From NCBI RefSeq assembly GCF_947500125.1, contig NZ_CANMRA010000024.1:1-64000 (forward strand): 64,000 nucleotides of DNA. Reading direction: 5' to 3'. Shown here one piece after another: positions 28,923 through 39,961 of the stretch (within the stretch, counting starts at the first letter, position 1; each line of letters begins with the position of its first letter). Both the position numbers and the translations under genes were made by a program. A model generated the notes under the pieces. The model was not told the DNA's origin. It worked only from the letters and a program-made list of their open reading frames with translations, and ran no database searches. This DNA is from an uncultured Kocuria sp. (GTDB taxonomy: Bacteria > Actinomycetota > Actinomycetes > Actinomycetales > Micrococcaceae).

Positions 28923-31609
28923 CGGGCCCTCCGGCGCCGGGACCAGCGGCGGACGAGCTTCTCCGCCTCCACGACGACCAGCACGCTGGAGCCGACCAGC
29001 ACGGCGAGCAGCCATTCGGAGGCGTCCAGGGGCGCCAGCCCCATGAGCCCGGCCGAGACCGGCCACGCCAGGACGCCCCAGTGCAGCGCCAGGGCGGCGA
29101 ACGAGGTGAGCACCAGGGGCTTGTTGCCCAGCAGGTCGAGCTGGAACAGGGACTTGTGCTCGGCACGGGCACTCATGACCTGGAAGAAGCTGAACAGCAC
29201 GAACGTGGTCAGGGCGAGGGACCGGGCGTGGACCTCGTCGGCGCCGGTCCCCAGTGCCGCGCCGAAGACGGCCAGCACGCCCAGCGCCATCCACACGGCG
29301 GTGATGCCCGCCCGGAACCACAGGGTGCGGGACAGCACGCCCTCGGACCGGGGCCGGGGCGGCCGGGCCAGCTCGTCGCCCTCCGCGGCTTCGAGGGTGA
29401 GCGCGATGTCCTGCACCCCGTTCGTGACGAGGTTGATCCACAGCAGCTGGACGGGCAGGAAGAGCAGCGGCTGGTCGACCACCACGCTCAGCGACACCGC
29501 GAGCAGCGCCGCGGCCCCCGTGGAGAGCAGGAAGAACGTGGCCTTGCGGATGGCCGCGAACGTGACCCTGCCCTGCCGCACGGCGTGGACGATGGTGACG
29601 AAGTTGTCGTCGGTCAGCACGAGGTCGGCTGCCTCCCGGGCCACGTCGGTCCCGGACCTGCCCATGGCCACGCCGATGGAGGCGGCCTTCAGGGCGGGGG
29701 CGTCGTTGACCCCGTCGCCGGTCACGGCCACGACGTGGTCCCGGTCCTGCAGGACCTGGACGATGCGCAGCTTGTCCTGCGGGGCGACCCGGGCCGCCAC
29801 GCTGGTCTGCTCCAGCCGGGCGGCGAGCCCGTGGTCGTCGAGCCCCGCCATCTCGGCTCCGGTCAGGGCGGCGGCGTCGGTGGGCAGCCCCAGCCGCTCG
29901 GCCACGGCCATCGCCGTCACGGGGTGGTCCCCGGTGATCATCTTCACCTGGATCCCGGCCCGCAGGCACTCCGCGATGGCCTCCGCCACCCCCGGGCGCG
30001 GCGGATCCGCCATGCCCTCCATGCCCAGCAGCAGCAGCCCGCTCGGCGGCGGCAGGGGATCGAGCAGCTCCTCGTCGTCGTCGAGGACGCGGACGCCGGT
30101 CGCGATGACCCGCAGCCCGTCGCGGCCCATCTCCTCGTTGGCGGCCAGGACCAGGTCCTCGTCCAGCGGCCCCGGCCCCCCGGCCCGGGCGAGCGCCACC
30201 GAGTGCTCCAGGACGGCCTCGGGGGAACCCTTGACGTGCAGGATCCGCCGGCCCTGCGCGTCGCGGCGGACCGTCTGGCAGTACCGCAGGTGCGGTTCGT
30301 ACGGCTGGTGCGCCACGGGCGGCGTCCCCCGCTCCTCCTCGGTGAGCGCGCCGAGGGACACGGCGACCGCGGCCATGGCGGCGTCGACCGCGTCCCCGAC
30401 GTACGCGGAGCCGCCGTCCCCGTCCGCGGCCCCGGCCCGGGGCACGGCCTCGTTGGTCAGCGCCCCGGTCCGCAGCACGGCGCGGAGCAGGTCGGAGTCC
30501 ACCCCTCCGGGTTCCTCCTCGACGAGGTCGGCCCCCGCGTCCGCGGCCCAGAGCCGTTCCACGGTGAGCCGGTTCTGGGTCAGGGTGCCGGTCTTGTCGG
30601 AGCCGATCGTGCTCGTGGAGCCCAGCGTCTCCACCGCCGGCAGCGTGCGGACGATGGCGTGGTGCCGGGCCATCCGGGAGACCCCGACGCTCATCGCCAC
30701 GGTCAGCACGATCGGCAGCGACTCCGGGACCGTGGCCACCGCCAGCGCCACCGCGGTGCGGAACATCTGCGACGGCTCGTTGCCCAGGAGCAGCCCCACC
30801 AGGAAGACCACGACCACGGACACCAGGACCACCAGCCCGATCCGGCGCTCCAGCGAGTGGGTGAGCACCTGCAGCGGGCTCTGCCCGGAGGGCCCCTGCA
30901 CGAGCTCGTTGATGGCCCCCAGCTCGGTCCGTTGCCCGGTGGCGACGACCACGCCCCGGCCGCGGCCGCTGGTGACGAAGGTGCCGCTGAACGCCATGTC
31001 CGTCCGGTCCGCCGTTCCGGCGGCCTCCGGCACCGGCTCCGTCCGCTTGGTCGCGGCGTGGGACTCCCCGGTGAGCATGGACTCGTCGACCTGCAGGCCG
31101 TTGGCCTCCAGCAGCCGCAGATCGGCCGGCACCCGTTCACCGCTCTCCAGCAGCACGACGTCCCCGGGCACGACGTCCGGGCCGGGCACCGTGTGCTCCT
31201 GCCCGTCCCGCAGCGCACGGCAGGACGGGGTGGACAGCGAGCGCAGGGCGCGCACGTCCCGCTCCGCCTTGCGCTCCTGGTAGAACCCCAGGGACGCGTT
31301 GACCAGCAGCACCACGAAGATGGCGCCCGCGTCCACCCAGTGCCGCTGGACCGCGGTGACGGCCCCGGCGAGCAGGAGCACGACGATGATGGGGCTCACG
31401 AACTGGCGCAGCAGGACCGCCCACCACGGCGCCGCCTCGGTGACGGGCAGGACGTTGGGCCCGAACTCGGCCAGCCTCCCGGCCGCCTGCCCCGCGCTGA
31501 GTCCGCCGGCCGGGGCCGACAGGCCCTCCAGGACCTCGCGGGCGCTCAGCGCGTGCCACGGAGCGCTCCGCGGCGTGCCCGTCCTGGCCGGTCGTGGGGC
31601 GGAGCGCAT
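28919..31609 (-). CDS. Cation-translocating P-type ATPase
   Basis: SDKTGTLTQNRL phosphorylation site, VTGDGVNDAPALK, MLTGES. Confidence 0.95.
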   Translation of the reverse strand: MRSAPRPARTGTPRSAPWHALSAREVLEGLSAPAGGLSAGQAAGRLAEFGPNVLPVTEAAPWWAVLLRQFVSPIIVVLLLAGAVTAVQRHWVDAGAIFVVLLVNASLGFYQERKAERDVRALRSLSTPSCRALRDGQEHTVPGPDVVPGDVVLLESGERVPADLRLLEANGLQVDESMLTGESHAATKRTEPVPEAAGTADRTDMAFSGTFVTSGRGRGVVVATGQRTELGAINELVQGPSGQSPLQVLTHSLERRIGLVVLVSVVVVFLVGLLLGNEPSQMFRTAVALAVATVPESLPIVLTVAMSVGVSRMARHHAIVRTLPAVETLGSTSTIGSDKTGTLTQNRLTVERLWAADAGADLVEEEPGGVDSDLLRAVLRTGALTNEAVPRAGAADGDGGSAYVGDAVDAAMAAVAVSLGALTEEERGTPPVAHQPYEPHLRYCQTVRRDAQGRRILHVKGSPEAVLEHSVALARAGGPGPLDEDLVLAANEEMGRDGLRVIATGVRVLDDDEELLDPLPPPSGLLLLGMEGMADPPRPGVAEAIAECLRAGIQVKMITGDHPVTAMAVAERLGLPTDAAALTGAEMAGLDDHGLAARLEQTSVAARVAPQDKLRIVQVLQDRDHVVAVTGDGVNDAPALKAASIGVAMGRSGTDVAREAADLVLTDDNFVTIVHAVRQGRVTFAAIRKATFFLLSTGAAALLAVSLSVVVDQPLLFLPVQLLWINLVTNGVQDIALTLEAAEGDELARPPRPRSEGVLSRTLWFRAGITAVWMALGVLAVFGAALGTGADEVHARSLALTTFVLFSFFQVMSARAEHKSLFQLDLLGNKPLVLTSFAALALHWGVLAWPVSAGLMGLAPLDASEWLLAVLVGSSVLVVVEAEKLVRRWSRRRRAR

Positions 31610-31706
31610 GACGGACCTTCTCGTCGTCGGGGAGGCTGTCCTCCCAGTCTAGAGACGCCACGCCCGGTTGGCGCGGGGCGGCCCGGGGCAGCACAATGGG
31701 AGGCAG

Positions 31707-31800
31707 CCATCCCGAGCGGCCGAGAGACCTGGATCGACGACGCCGCAGCAACCGTGGTCGACGTCGCAGACCGCACGGTGCTACCGCCAGGACCGATGGA
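31707..31800 (+). promoter_or_regulatory. SAM-I (S-box) riboswitch upstream of metY-like gene
   Basis: CCATCCCGAGCGGCCGAGAGACCTGGATCGACGACGCCGCAGCAACC...GGTGCTACCGCCAGGACCGATGG. Confidence 0.9.
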
Positions 31801-31883
31801 GCAGCGCACCCCCGGCCCGCTCGCCCGGGTCCGTCTCCGCCCGGGACCGTCCAGCGGCACCACTCGCACGAGGAGTTCTCCCC

Positions 31884-33227
31884 ATGGCCGACCACCAGTT
31901 CGGGTTCCGCACCCGCGCCCTGCACGCCGGGGGCACCCCCGACGCCGAGCACGGCGCCCGCGCGGTGCCGATCTACCAGAGCACCTCGTTCGTCTTCAAG
32001 GACGCCGACGACGCCGCCAACCTGTTCGCCCTGCAGAAGTACGGCAACATCTACTCCCGCATCGGCAACCCGACGGTCGCGGCGTTCGAGGAGCGCATCG
32101 CCTCCCTCGAGGGCGGCATCGGCGCCGTGGCCACCGCCTCCGGGATGTCCGCCGAGTTCCTCGTGTTCGCCGCGCTCGCCCAGGCCGGGGACCACATCGT
32201 GGCCTCTGCCCAGCTCTACGGGGGGACGGTCACCCAGCTGGACGTCACCCTCCGCCGCTTCGGGATCGAGACCACGTTCGTGCCCGGCACCGACCCCGCC
32301 GACTACCGGGCCGCGGTGCGCCCGGGTACCAAGGCCGTCTACACGGAGGTCGTGGCCAACCCGTCCGGGGAGATCGCCGACCTGGAGGGCCTCGCCGCGG
32401 TCGCGCACGAGGCCGGCGTCCCGCTGGTCGTCGACTCGACCATGACCCCGCCGTACCTGATCCGTCCGTTCGAGCACGGGGCGGACATCGTCATCCACTC
32501 CGCCACCAAGTTCCTGGGCGGCCACGGCACCACCCTGGGCGGCGTCGTCGTCGAGTCCGGCCGTTTCGACTGGGCGAACGGCAACTTCCCGTCCATGACG
32601 GAGCCGGTGCCGACGTACAACGACGTCACCTGGTGGGGGAACTTCGGGGAGTACGGGTTCCTGACCCGGCTGCGCACCGAGCAGCTGCGGGACATCGGCC
32701 CCGCCCTGGCCCCCCAGTCCGCGTGGAACCTGCTCCAGGGCGTCGAGACGCTGCCGCAGCGCATGGACGCGCACCTGGCCAACGCGCAGGTCGTCGCGCG
32801 GTGGCTCGAGGAGGACCCGCGCGTCTCCTACGTCAACTACGCGGGCCTGCCGAGCCACCCCCACCACGACCGGGCGCGGAAGTACCTGCCCCTCGGCCCG
32901 GGCGCCGTGTTCGCGTTCGGGGTCTCCCCCACGGAGCGGCTCGGAGGGCGGGAGGTCGGCGCCCGCTTCATCGAGAACCTGCAGCTGGCCAGCCACCTCG
33001 CCAACATCGGCGACGCCCGCACCCTCGTCCTGCACCCGGCCTCGACCACCCACCAGCAGCTGTCAGCCGAGCAGCTGCTCCGGGCCGGGGTCCGGGAGGA
33101 CCTCATCCGCCTGTCGGTGGGCCTCGAGGACGCCGAGGACATCCTCTGGGACCTGGACCAGGCCCTCACCGCGGCGACCGGGCTCACCCGGGAGTCCGCC
33201 CCGACCGTCGAAGGAGCGCTCCGATGA
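31884..33227 (+). CDS. metY: O-acetylhomoserine aminocarboxypropyltransferase/sulfhydrylase
   Basis: FGFRTRALHAGGTPDAEHGARAVPIYQSTSFVF; PLP Lys in IHSATKFLGGHGTTLGG. Confidence 0.93.
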   Translation: MADHQFGFRTRALHAGGTPDAEHGARAVPIYQSTSFVFKDADDAANLFALQKYGNIYSRIGNPTVAAFEERIASLEGGIGAVATASGMSAEFLVFAALAQAGDHIVASAQLYGGTVTQLDVTLRRFGIETTFVPGTDPADYRAAVRPGTKAVYTEVVANPSGEIADLEGLAAVAHEAGVPLVVDSTMTPPYLIRPFEHGADIVIHSATKFLGGHGTTLGGVVVESGRFDWANGNFPSMTEPVPTYNDVTWWGNFGEYGFLTRLRTEQLRDIGPALAPQSAWNLLQGVETLPQRMDAHLANAQVVARWLEEDPRVSYVNYAGLPSHPHHDRARKYLPLGPGAVFAFGVSPTERLGGREVGARFIENLQLASHLANIGDARTLVLHPASTTHQQLSAEQLLRAGVREDLIRLSVGLEDAEDILWDLDQALTAATGLTRESAPTVEGALR

Positions 33228-33718
33228 CCGCCGAGACCCGCACCTGGACGGGGCCGAGCGCGCCCGAGCGGCTGCGCATCCTGCACGGCACCGAGTCGAT
33301 CGCCATCGTGGGCGCGTCCGACAAGCCGTCCCGCGCCTCCTACTTCGTCTCGACCTACCTGCTGTCCTCCTCGCCGTACCGGGTGTACTTCGTCAACCCG
33401 GTGCTGGACGAGATCATGGGCCGGCCCGTCTACCCGTCCCTCGCGGACCTGCCGGAGGTCCCCGACCTCGTCGACGCGTTCCGGCGCCACGAGGACCTCC
33501 CCGGTGTGGCCCGCGACGCCGTGGCCGTCGGGGCGAGGACCCTGTGGCTGCAGCTGGGCTCCTGGCACGAGGAGGCCGCCGGAATCGCCGAGGAGGGCGG
33601 GCTCGACGTGGTCATGGACCGCTGCGTGAAGATCGAGCACGCCCGCTTCCACGGCGGTCTCCACCTGGCCGGCTTCAACACCGGGGTCATCTCGGCGAAG
33701 CGGCAGGTCCTGGCCTGA
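33224..33718 (+). CDS. CoA-binding domain protein (YccU-like), coupled to metY
   Basis: SIAIVGASDKPSRASYFVSTYLLSSSPYRVYFVNPV; ATGA overlap with metY stop. Confidence 0.9.
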   Translation: MTAETRTWTGPSAPERLRILHGTESIAIVGASDKPSRASYFVSTYLLSSSPYRVYFVNPVLDEIMGRPVYPSLADLPEVPDLVDAFRRHEDLPGVARDAVAVGARTLWLQLGSWHEEAAGIAEEGGLDVVMDRCVKIEHARFHGGLHLAGFNTGVISAKRQVLA

Positions 33719-33726
33719 CCCGGGGG

Positions 33727-33760
33727 AACGGCCCCGGAAGCCTGGGCTTCCGGGGCCGTT
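33727..33760. terminator. Terminator-like hairpin
   Basis: AACGGCCCCGGAAGCC TG GGCTTCCGGGGCCGTT. Confidence 0.88.
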
Positions 33761-33782
33761 GCCCGTCCTGAGCAGCAGGTCG

Positions 33783-34304
33783 CTACATGCGCTCGAGGAC
33801 GAACTTCACGTCGGCCTTCAGGCTCTGGCTGACCACGCAGTACCGCTCCGTGGCTCGCGCGAGGCGCCCCAGGGCGGTGTCGTCGAGGTCCGCGTCCACC
33901 CGGGCGGTCACGACGACGTCCTGGACCCCGACGGGCACGGACCGGTCGACGCCCAGGGTGCCGCGGGCGTCGAACATGCCGTCGGCGGTCAGCTCGGCCG
34001 AGCGAACCTCCACGCCCATGGCGGTGGCGACGCTGCGCAGGGTCACCCCGGCGCAGGCCAGGAGCGCGTCGAGGAGCATGTCCCCGGAGCAGGCGTCGCT
34101 GCCGTCACCGCCGGTGGCGGAGTGCGGACCGCCCCGCACGGGGCCCGCCCAGCTGTCGACCGTGCAGGTCAGTCCGGGGTCCCGGAAGTCGCCGTGGGAG
34201 TGCAGGGGCGTGCGGGCCGCCTCCGGGTCCTCCCGGTAGCGGTCCTTGAGGGGCGCCTGGAGCTGTCGGAGTTCCGTGGCGGTCATCTGGGTGCGAGATT
34301 CCAT
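33783..34304 (-). CDS. OsmC family protein
   Basis: DACSGDMLLDALLACAGVTLRSVATAMGVEV. Confidence 0.9.
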   Translation of the reverse strand: MESRTQMTATELRQLQAPLKDRYREDPEAARTPLHSHGDFRDPGLTCTVDSWAGPVRGGPHSATGGDGSDACSGDMLLDALLACAGVTLRSVATAMGVEVRSAELTADGMFDARGTLGVDRSVPVGVQDVVVTARVDADLDDTALGRLARATERYCVVSQSLKADVKFVLERM

Positions 34305-34364
34305 GGTGTCACTGTAGGACGTCCGGCGGGCACGGCACCACGCGGGGCGCCCGGAGCGGGCCGT

Positions 34365-35843
34365 TCAGCGGGCGCGCTCGGCCACCTGCTCCTCCCAGTA
34401 GGCGCGGGTGGTCACCACGTCCGTGCCGTCCCACGCGCCGAGCCCGGACAGGCCCGGGACGTCGCCGCTGTGGAAGATCGGCTCGACGCCCTGCTTGCGC
34501 TGGGCCTCGTAGTTCTTGAGCACCCGGACGGCCACACCGGAGAGCAGGACCAGGGCCACCAGGTTGATGGTGGCCATGACCGCCATGAACAGGTCGGCCA
34601 GGGACCAGACGAGGTCCAGGGCCAGCACCGCGCCGCCGAAGACGAACACCAGCACGAGCACGCGGTAGCCGGTCATCGCCGCGGGCGAGCCCGTGAGGAA
34701 GCGGATGTTGGACTCGCCGTAGTAGTAGTTCCCGATCACGGACGTGAACGCGAACAGGAAGATCGCCACGGTCAGGAAGTGCACCGCCCAGCCGCCCAGC
34801 TGCAGGGCCAGCGCGGACTGGGTCAGGGACGCCCCCTCCCGGCCGCCGAACTCGGGGTCGGAGAGGAGCACGATGAACGCGGTGATCGAGCAGATCAGCC
34901 AGGTGTCGAAGTACACGCCGAGCGCCTGCAGGAAGCCCTGCTTGGCGGGGTGGGACACGGACGCGGTGGCGCCGGCGTTGGGGGCCGAGCCCATCCCCGC
35001 CTCGTTGGAGAACAGGCCGCGCTTCATGCCCTGGATGATGACGCCGATCAGCCCGCCGGTGACGAACTCGCGGATGCCGAAGGCGCCTTCCAGGATCTGG
35101 CCGAGCACCGTGGGGACCTCGCCGACGTTCAGGACGACCACGAGCAGGCCGAGCAGGACGTAGAGCACCGCCATGACCGGGACGACGATCTCGGAGACCG
35201 CAGAGATCCTGCGGATGCCCCCGAAGATGATCGCCGCGGTCAGCCCGACGAGCACGGCGCCGACCAGGATCCGGAACCACAGCGCCTCCGCGGCGGCGAT
35301 GTCCACGCCGAGCGAGCCGCCCAGCGCGTCGACGATCGAGTTGGACTGCACGGAGTTGAACACGAACCCGTAGGTCAGGGTGATGACGACCGCGAAGAGC
35401 AGCCCCATCCAGCGCGCGCCGATGCCGCGCTCCATGTAGTAGGCGGGACCGCCCACGTATCCGGTGGGGGCCTTGATCTTGTACAGCTGGCCCAGCAGGG
35501 ACTCCGTGAACGCGCTCGCGGCGCCGATGCCGGCGATCACCCACATCCAGAACACGGCGCCCGGCCCGCCCAGGCTGATGGCGATCGCGACGCCGGCGAT
35601 GTTGCCGGTGCCCACGCGGGACGCGGCGGAGACGGTGAAGGCCCGGAACGCGGAGATGCCCTTCTTGCCGTCCTCGGCCATGCCGGGCTTGTCGTTGAGC
35701 ACCCGGAACATCTCCGGGACCAGCCGCAGCTGCACCACGCCGGTGCGGACGGTCAGGTAGAGGCCGACCCCGATGAGGATGGCGAAGACCACGTTCCACA
35801 CCCAGCCGCCGAGGGTGCCGACGAGATCGGTGACGAGTTCCAT
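34365..35843 (-). CDS. Alanine/glycine:cation symporter (AGCS) family protein
   Basis: SRVGTGNIAGVAIAISLGGPGAVFWMW, KRGLFSNEAGMGSAPNAGATA. Confidence 0.94.
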   Translation of the reverse strand: MELVTDLVGTLGGWVWNVVFAILIGVGLYLTVRTGVVQLRLVPEMFRVLNDKPGMAEDGKKGISAFRAFTVSAASRVGTGNIAGVAIAISLGGPGAVFWMWVIAGIGAASAFTESLLGQLYKIKAPTGYVGGPAYYMERGIGARWMGLLFAVVITLTYGFVFNSVQSNSIVDALGGSLGVDIAAAEALWFRILVGAVLVGLTAAIIFGGIRRISAVSEIVVPVMAVLYVLLGLLVVVLNVGEVPTVLGQILEGAFGIREFVTGGLIGVIIQGMKRGLFSNEAGMGSAPNAGATASVSHPAKQGFLQALGVYFDTWLICSITAFIVLLSDPEFGGREGASLTQSALALQLGGWAVHFLTVAIFLFAFTSVIGNYYYGESNIRFLTGSPAAMTGYRVLVLVFVFGGAVLALDLVWSLADLFMAVMATINLVALVLLSGVAVRVLKNYEAQRKQGVEPIFHSGDVPGLSGLGAWDGTDVVTTRAYWEEQVAERAR

Positions 35844-36058
35844 TGCAGCTCCGAACTGTGACGGACGCGGGTCCCCGGCAGGGGGTCTCTGCGGGGCCCG
35901 CGTGAACGACCGGGCGCAGCGGTCGCGCGCCCTGACGGAACTCTAGTGGAGGTGACCGGCGTCTCGTTCCCCTCCGGGTGCGCCGAGGTCGCTGCCGACG
36001 GCGACCGGACGGTGCCCGGGCGCCGTCGGCCGCGACCTCGCGGAACGGACGGACCGGG

Positions 36059-37891
36059 TCAGATCACGCGCACGGCGCCCTTGTCCGCGGAGGTGACCAT
36101 CGAGGCGTAGGCCCGCAGCGCCTTGGAGACCTGGCGCTCGCGCGGCTTCACGGGGTACCAGGGCGCCGGGCCCATGGCCTGCCGGCGGGCGGCGAGCGTG
36201 GCGTCGTCCACGTTGACGCGCAGCACGCGCCGGGCGACGTCGATCTCGATCTCATCGCCGGTCTCGACGAGGCCCACGGCGCCGCCGGCGGCGGCCTCCG
36301 GGGAGATGTGCCCGATGGAGAGGCCCGAGGTGCCGCCGGAGAAGCGGCCGTCGGTGATGAGCGCGCACTCCCGCCCGAGGCCGAGGCCCTTGAGGTAGGA
36401 GGTCGGGTAGAGCATCTCCTGCATGCCCGGGCCGCCCTTGGGGCCCTCGTGGGTGATGACCACGATGTCGCCGGGCTGCACGTTCTTGGAGAGGATCTCG
36501 AACACGGCCTCGTCCTGGGACTCGACCACGAAGGCCCTGCCCACGAAGTGGAACAGCTCCTCGTCGATGCCGGCGGTCTTGATGACCGCCCCGTCCTCGG
36601 CGATGTTGCCGTAGAGGATCGCGAGACCCCCGTCCTGCGTGTAGGCGTGCTCCACGGAGCGGATGCAGCCGTCCTCGCCGTCGAGGTCGAGGGACTCGAA
36701 CGTGTTGGCCGTGGAGAACGCCTGCGTGGTGCGCACGCCGCCGGGCGCGGCGTGGAAGAGCATCCGGGCGCGCTCCGAGGACCGGCCGCTGCGGACGTCC
36801 CACTCATCCAGCCACGTGGCCAGGTCCGGGGCGTGCACCGCGTGCACGTCCTCGTTGAGCAGGCCCGCGCGGCGCAGCTCGCCGAGGAGCGCGGGGATGC
36901 CGCCGGCGCGGTGCACGTGCTCGATGTGGAACCGCGTGGAGTTCGGCGCGACCTTGCACAGGCAGGGCACCCGGCGGGACAGGGCGTCGATGTCCGGGAG
37001 GGTGAAGTCCACCTCGCCCTCCTGGGCGGCGGCGAGGATGTGCAGGATCGTGTTGGTGGACCCGCCCATGGCGATGTCGAGGGCCATGGCGTTCTCGAAC
37101 GCCGCCTTGGTGGCGATGTTGCGCGGCAGCACGGACTCGTCGTCCTGCTCGTAGTAGCGGCAGCACAGGTCCACCACCCGGCGGCCGGCCTCGAGGAAGA
37201 GCTCCTTGCGGGCCACCTGGGTGGCCAGCGTGGTGCCGTTGCCGGGCAGGGACAGGCCGAGGGCCTCGGTGAGGCAGTTCATGGAGTTGGCGGTGAACAT
37301 GCCCGAGCAGGACCCGCAGGTGGGGCAGGCGTTGCGCTCGATCTGGCCCAGCTGCTCGTCGGTGACGGACTCGTCGACGGCCATGGACATCGCGTCCACG
37401 AGGTCCAGGCGGTGCTCCACGACGCCCTCGACGGCCTCGCCGGACTCCATGGGCCCGCCGGAGACGAAGACCACCGGGATGTTGAGCCGCAGCGCGGCCA
37501 GCAGCATGCCCGGCGTGATCTTGTCGCAGTTGGAGATGCAGACCAGGGCATCGGCCCGGTGGGCGTTGACCATGTACTCCACGGAGTCCGCGATGATGTC
37601 GCGGGAGGGCAGCGAGTAGAGCATGCCGTCGTGGCCCATCGCGATGCCGTCGTCCACCGCGATGGTGTTGAACTCCTTCGCCACGCCCCCGGCCTCCTGC
37701 ACCGCGGAGGCCACGAGGTCGCCCATGTCCTTGAGGTGCACGTGGCCCGGCACGAACTGCGTGTAGGAGTTCGCGATCGCGACGATCGGCTTCCCGAAAT
37801 CGTCGTCGCCCATGCCGGTGGCCCGCCACAGGGCGCGGGCGCCGGCCATGTTGCGGCCGTGGGTCGAGGTGCGGGAGCGGAGGTGGGGCAT
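36059..37891 (-). CDS. ilvD: Dihydroxy-acid dehydratase
   Basis: [52 protein letters not shown]. Confidence 0.97.
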   Translation of the reverse strand: MPHLRSRTSTHGRNMAGARALWRATGMGDDDFGKPIVAIANSYTQFVPGHVHLKDMGDLVASAVQEAGGVAKEFNTIAVDDGIAMGHDGMLYSLPSRDIIADSVEYMVNAHRADALVCISNCDKITPGMLLAALRLNIPVVFVSGGPMESGEAVEGVVEHRLDLVDAMSMAVDESVTDEQLGQIERNACPTCGSCSGMFTANSMNCLTEALGLSLPGNGTTLATQVARKELFLEAGRRVVDLCCRYYEQDDESVLPRNIATKAAFENAMALDIAMGGSTNTILHILAAAQEGEVDFTLPDIDALSRRVPCLCKVAPNSTRFHIEHVHRAGGIPALLGELRRAGLLNEDVHAVHAPDLATWLDEWDVRSGRSSERARMLFHAAPGGVRTTQAFSTANTFESLDLDGEDGCIRSVEHAYTQDGGLAILYGNIAEDGAVIKTAGIDEELFHFVGRAFVVESQDEAVFEILSKNVQPGDIVVITHEGPKGGPGMQEMLYPTSYLKGLGLGRECALITDGRFSGGTSGLSIGHISPEAAAGGAVGLVETGDEIEIDVARRVLRVNVDDATLAARRQAMGPAPWYPVKPRERQVSKALRAYASMVTSADKGAVRVI

Positions 37892-37916
37892 GACGGAGCT
37901 GCGTCTCCTTGGTCGA

Positions 37917-37969
37917 GGAAGTCCGGAGTGGAAGTCCGGGGTTGGATTTCCGGGGTGGAAGTCCGGTGG
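37917..37969. repeat. Four 13-14 bp tandem repeats upstream of ilvD
   Basis: GGAAGTCCGGAGT GGAAGTCCGGGGTT GGATTTCCGGGGT GGAAGTCCGGTGG. Confidence 0.9.
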
Positions 37970-38147
37970 CGGGGCGGGCGGCCCGTGGGGGGCGGAGCAC
38001 CCGGGTCGACCGCCGGCGGTCCGCCGTCCAGAATACGCTTCTCCCCCGCAACGTCCTGATGGGCGGACTCGCGTCTCAGCATGTGACCCTCCGGAGCGGC
38101 ACGCTCCTACACTGGGGCCACGACACGACCCGCCGGAGGATGGGCCC

Positions 38148-39674
38148 ATGAGCAAGCACTCGACACCCCCGCGTCCGGACGACGGCGCCGACTTCAGCGT
38201 GGACCTGCAGGACGCCGTCGACCCGCTGGTGATGGCCCTCGACGTCGGCTCGACGGGCAGCCGGGGCGGTCTGCACGACGCCACGGGGACCCCGGTGCTC
38301 GGCTACCGGCACAAGATCGAGCACCAGTTCCGCACGGCGGCCGACGGCACCTCCGTGATCGACCCCGACCAGGTCACCGAGGAGCTGGCGAGGATCCTCG
38401 ACCTCGTCCTGGCCGACCCCGCGCTGGCCGGCCGGGTGACCGGGGTGGCCCTGGACACCTTCGCGTCCTCGCTCGTGGGCGTCGGGGCCGACGACGAGGC
38501 TGTCACCCCCTGCTTCACCTACGCCGATTCCCGGTGCGCCGAACAGCTGGCCGGGCTGCGCGCCGAGCTCGACGAGCCCGCCGCCCTGCAGCGCACCGGC
38601 GCCCGCCTGCACACCTCGTACCTGGCCCCGCGGCTGCGCTGGATCCGGGAGACGGACCCGCGGACGTGGGAGCGGGCCCGGCGGTGGATGTCCCTCGGCG
38701 AGTACGTGCACCTGCGCCTGCTCGGCACCGCACGCGCCGGGACCGCCACGGCCGCCTGGACCGGCATGCTGGACCGGCGCACGGGCCGGTGGGACGAGCC
38801 GCTGCTGCTGGCCTGCGGCCTGGACGCCGGGCAGCTCAGCCCCGTCCTCGACCCGCACGAGCCGATCCCGGACGTCGCGGCCTCCGTGGCCGAGCGGTGG
38901 CCCGCCCTCGAGGGGGCGCACTGGTTCGCGCCCGTGGCCGACGGGCTGAGCGCCAGCCTGGGCTCCGGCGGCGCCGACGCCTCGACTCTGGTGGTCTCGG
39001 CCGCCACCTCCGGCGCCGCGCGCGTGCTGCTGCACGAGAGCCCGGAGCGGGTGCCGAGCGGACTGTGGTGCTACCGCATCGACGCGCAACGGTGCCTGCT
39101 GGGCGGGGCCCTCAACGACGTCGGACGGGCGATCAGCTGGCTCGAGCACACGGTCGCCCTGCCGGAGGGCACCACGCTGCAGGACGTCGCCGAGGCCGAG
39201 GTCGCCGAGGGCACCCCGGTGGTGCTGCCGTTCTTCACCGGTGAGCGCTCGACCGGCTGGGCGGGCGGGGCCCGGGCGGTGCTGGCCGACGTGACCGCCT
39301 CCTCCACCGGCGCGGACCTGGCGCGGGGCGTGCTGGAGGGCGTCGCGGCCTCCTACGCGCGCGTGGCCGACCAACTCGAGGGCGTCGCGGGCGGCGTGGA
39401 GCGCGTGGTGGCCTCGGGCAGCGCGTCCCAGGACGTGCCCGGGCTGATGCAGATCCTGGCCGACACCCTGGGCAGGCCCGTGGCGCGGGCGGAGTTCAAG
39501 CGCGCGACGCTGCGCGGCACGGCGCTGCTCGCCCTCGAGACGCTGGCCCCGGACGTCGAGCGGGCCCGCCCGCCCTACGGGCCCGCGCACGAGCCGGTGC
39601 CCGGGCGCGCGGAGCACTACCGCACCGTCCGCGCCCGCTTCGAGGAGCTCTACGGAGCGCTCCTCGCCCCCTGA
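38148..39674 (+). CDS. FGGY family carbohydrate kinase (gluconate kinase-like)
   Basis: [43 protein letters not shown]. Confidence 0.87.
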   Translation: MSKHSTPPRPDDGADFSVDLQDAVDPLVMALDVGSTGSRGGLHDATGTPVLGYRHKIEHQFRTAADGTSVIDPDQVTEELARILDLVLADPALAGRVTGVALDTFASSLVGVGADDEAVTPCFTYADSRCAEQLAGLRAELDEPAALQRTGARLHTSYLAPRLRWIRETDPRTWERARRWMSLGEYVHLRLLGTARAGTATAAWTGMLDRRTGRWDEPLLLACGLDAGQLSPVLDPHEPIPDVAASVAERWPALEGAHWFAPVADGLSASLGSGGADASTLVVSAATSGAARVLLHESPERVPSGLWCYRIDAQRCLLGGALNDVGRAISWLEHTVALPEGTTLQDVAEAEVAEGTPVVLPFFTGERSTGWAGGARAVLADVTASSTGADLARGVLEGVAASYARVADQLEGVAGGVERVVASGSASQDVPGLMQILADTLGRPVARAEFKRATLRGTALLALETLAPDVERARPPYGPAHEPVPGRAEHYRTVRARFEELYGALLAP

Positions 39675-39676
39675 CC

Positions 39677-39748
39677 GCCGAACTCACCGCTCCCGCCCGA
39701 GATGCCCGGACATGTCGCCCGGTCTCGGGCGGGAGCGGTGAGTTCGGC
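39677..39748. repeat. 72-bp intergenic hairpin, copy 2
   Basis: GCCGAACTCACCGCTCCCGCCCGAGA - 20 nt - TCTCGGGCGGGAGCGGTGAGTTCGGC, perfect 26-bp stem. Confidence 0.97.
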
Positions 39749-39961
39749 GCGGGCAGGGCGCCGTCGTGCGGAGGGGGCTCGGTGGCACCTGGGAGCGAGC
39801 CGGACGTTTCCTCACACGGAGACACAATGGTGTACCTCCGCTAATAGCGTGGCTCCGGCGCGGCCGCTTTCCTAGCGTGGAGCCCGTGGGGAGGGGTGCA
39901 CGCTCCGCCCGGTGCACGAGCACCCGGTCCCACGCCCCCGCACCGCACGGAAGGAACCACG

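Noticed and set aside
27279-29969. Very long minus-strand ORF (896 aa) opposite the SLC13 transporter
   Set aside because: Low-complexity G/R/H/D-rich translation opposite a clear transporter gene; typical spurious antisense ORF in high-GC DNA
33727-33760. Considered as another member of the 72-bp hairpin family
   Set aside because: Shorter, different arms, immediately follows an operon end; ordinary terminator
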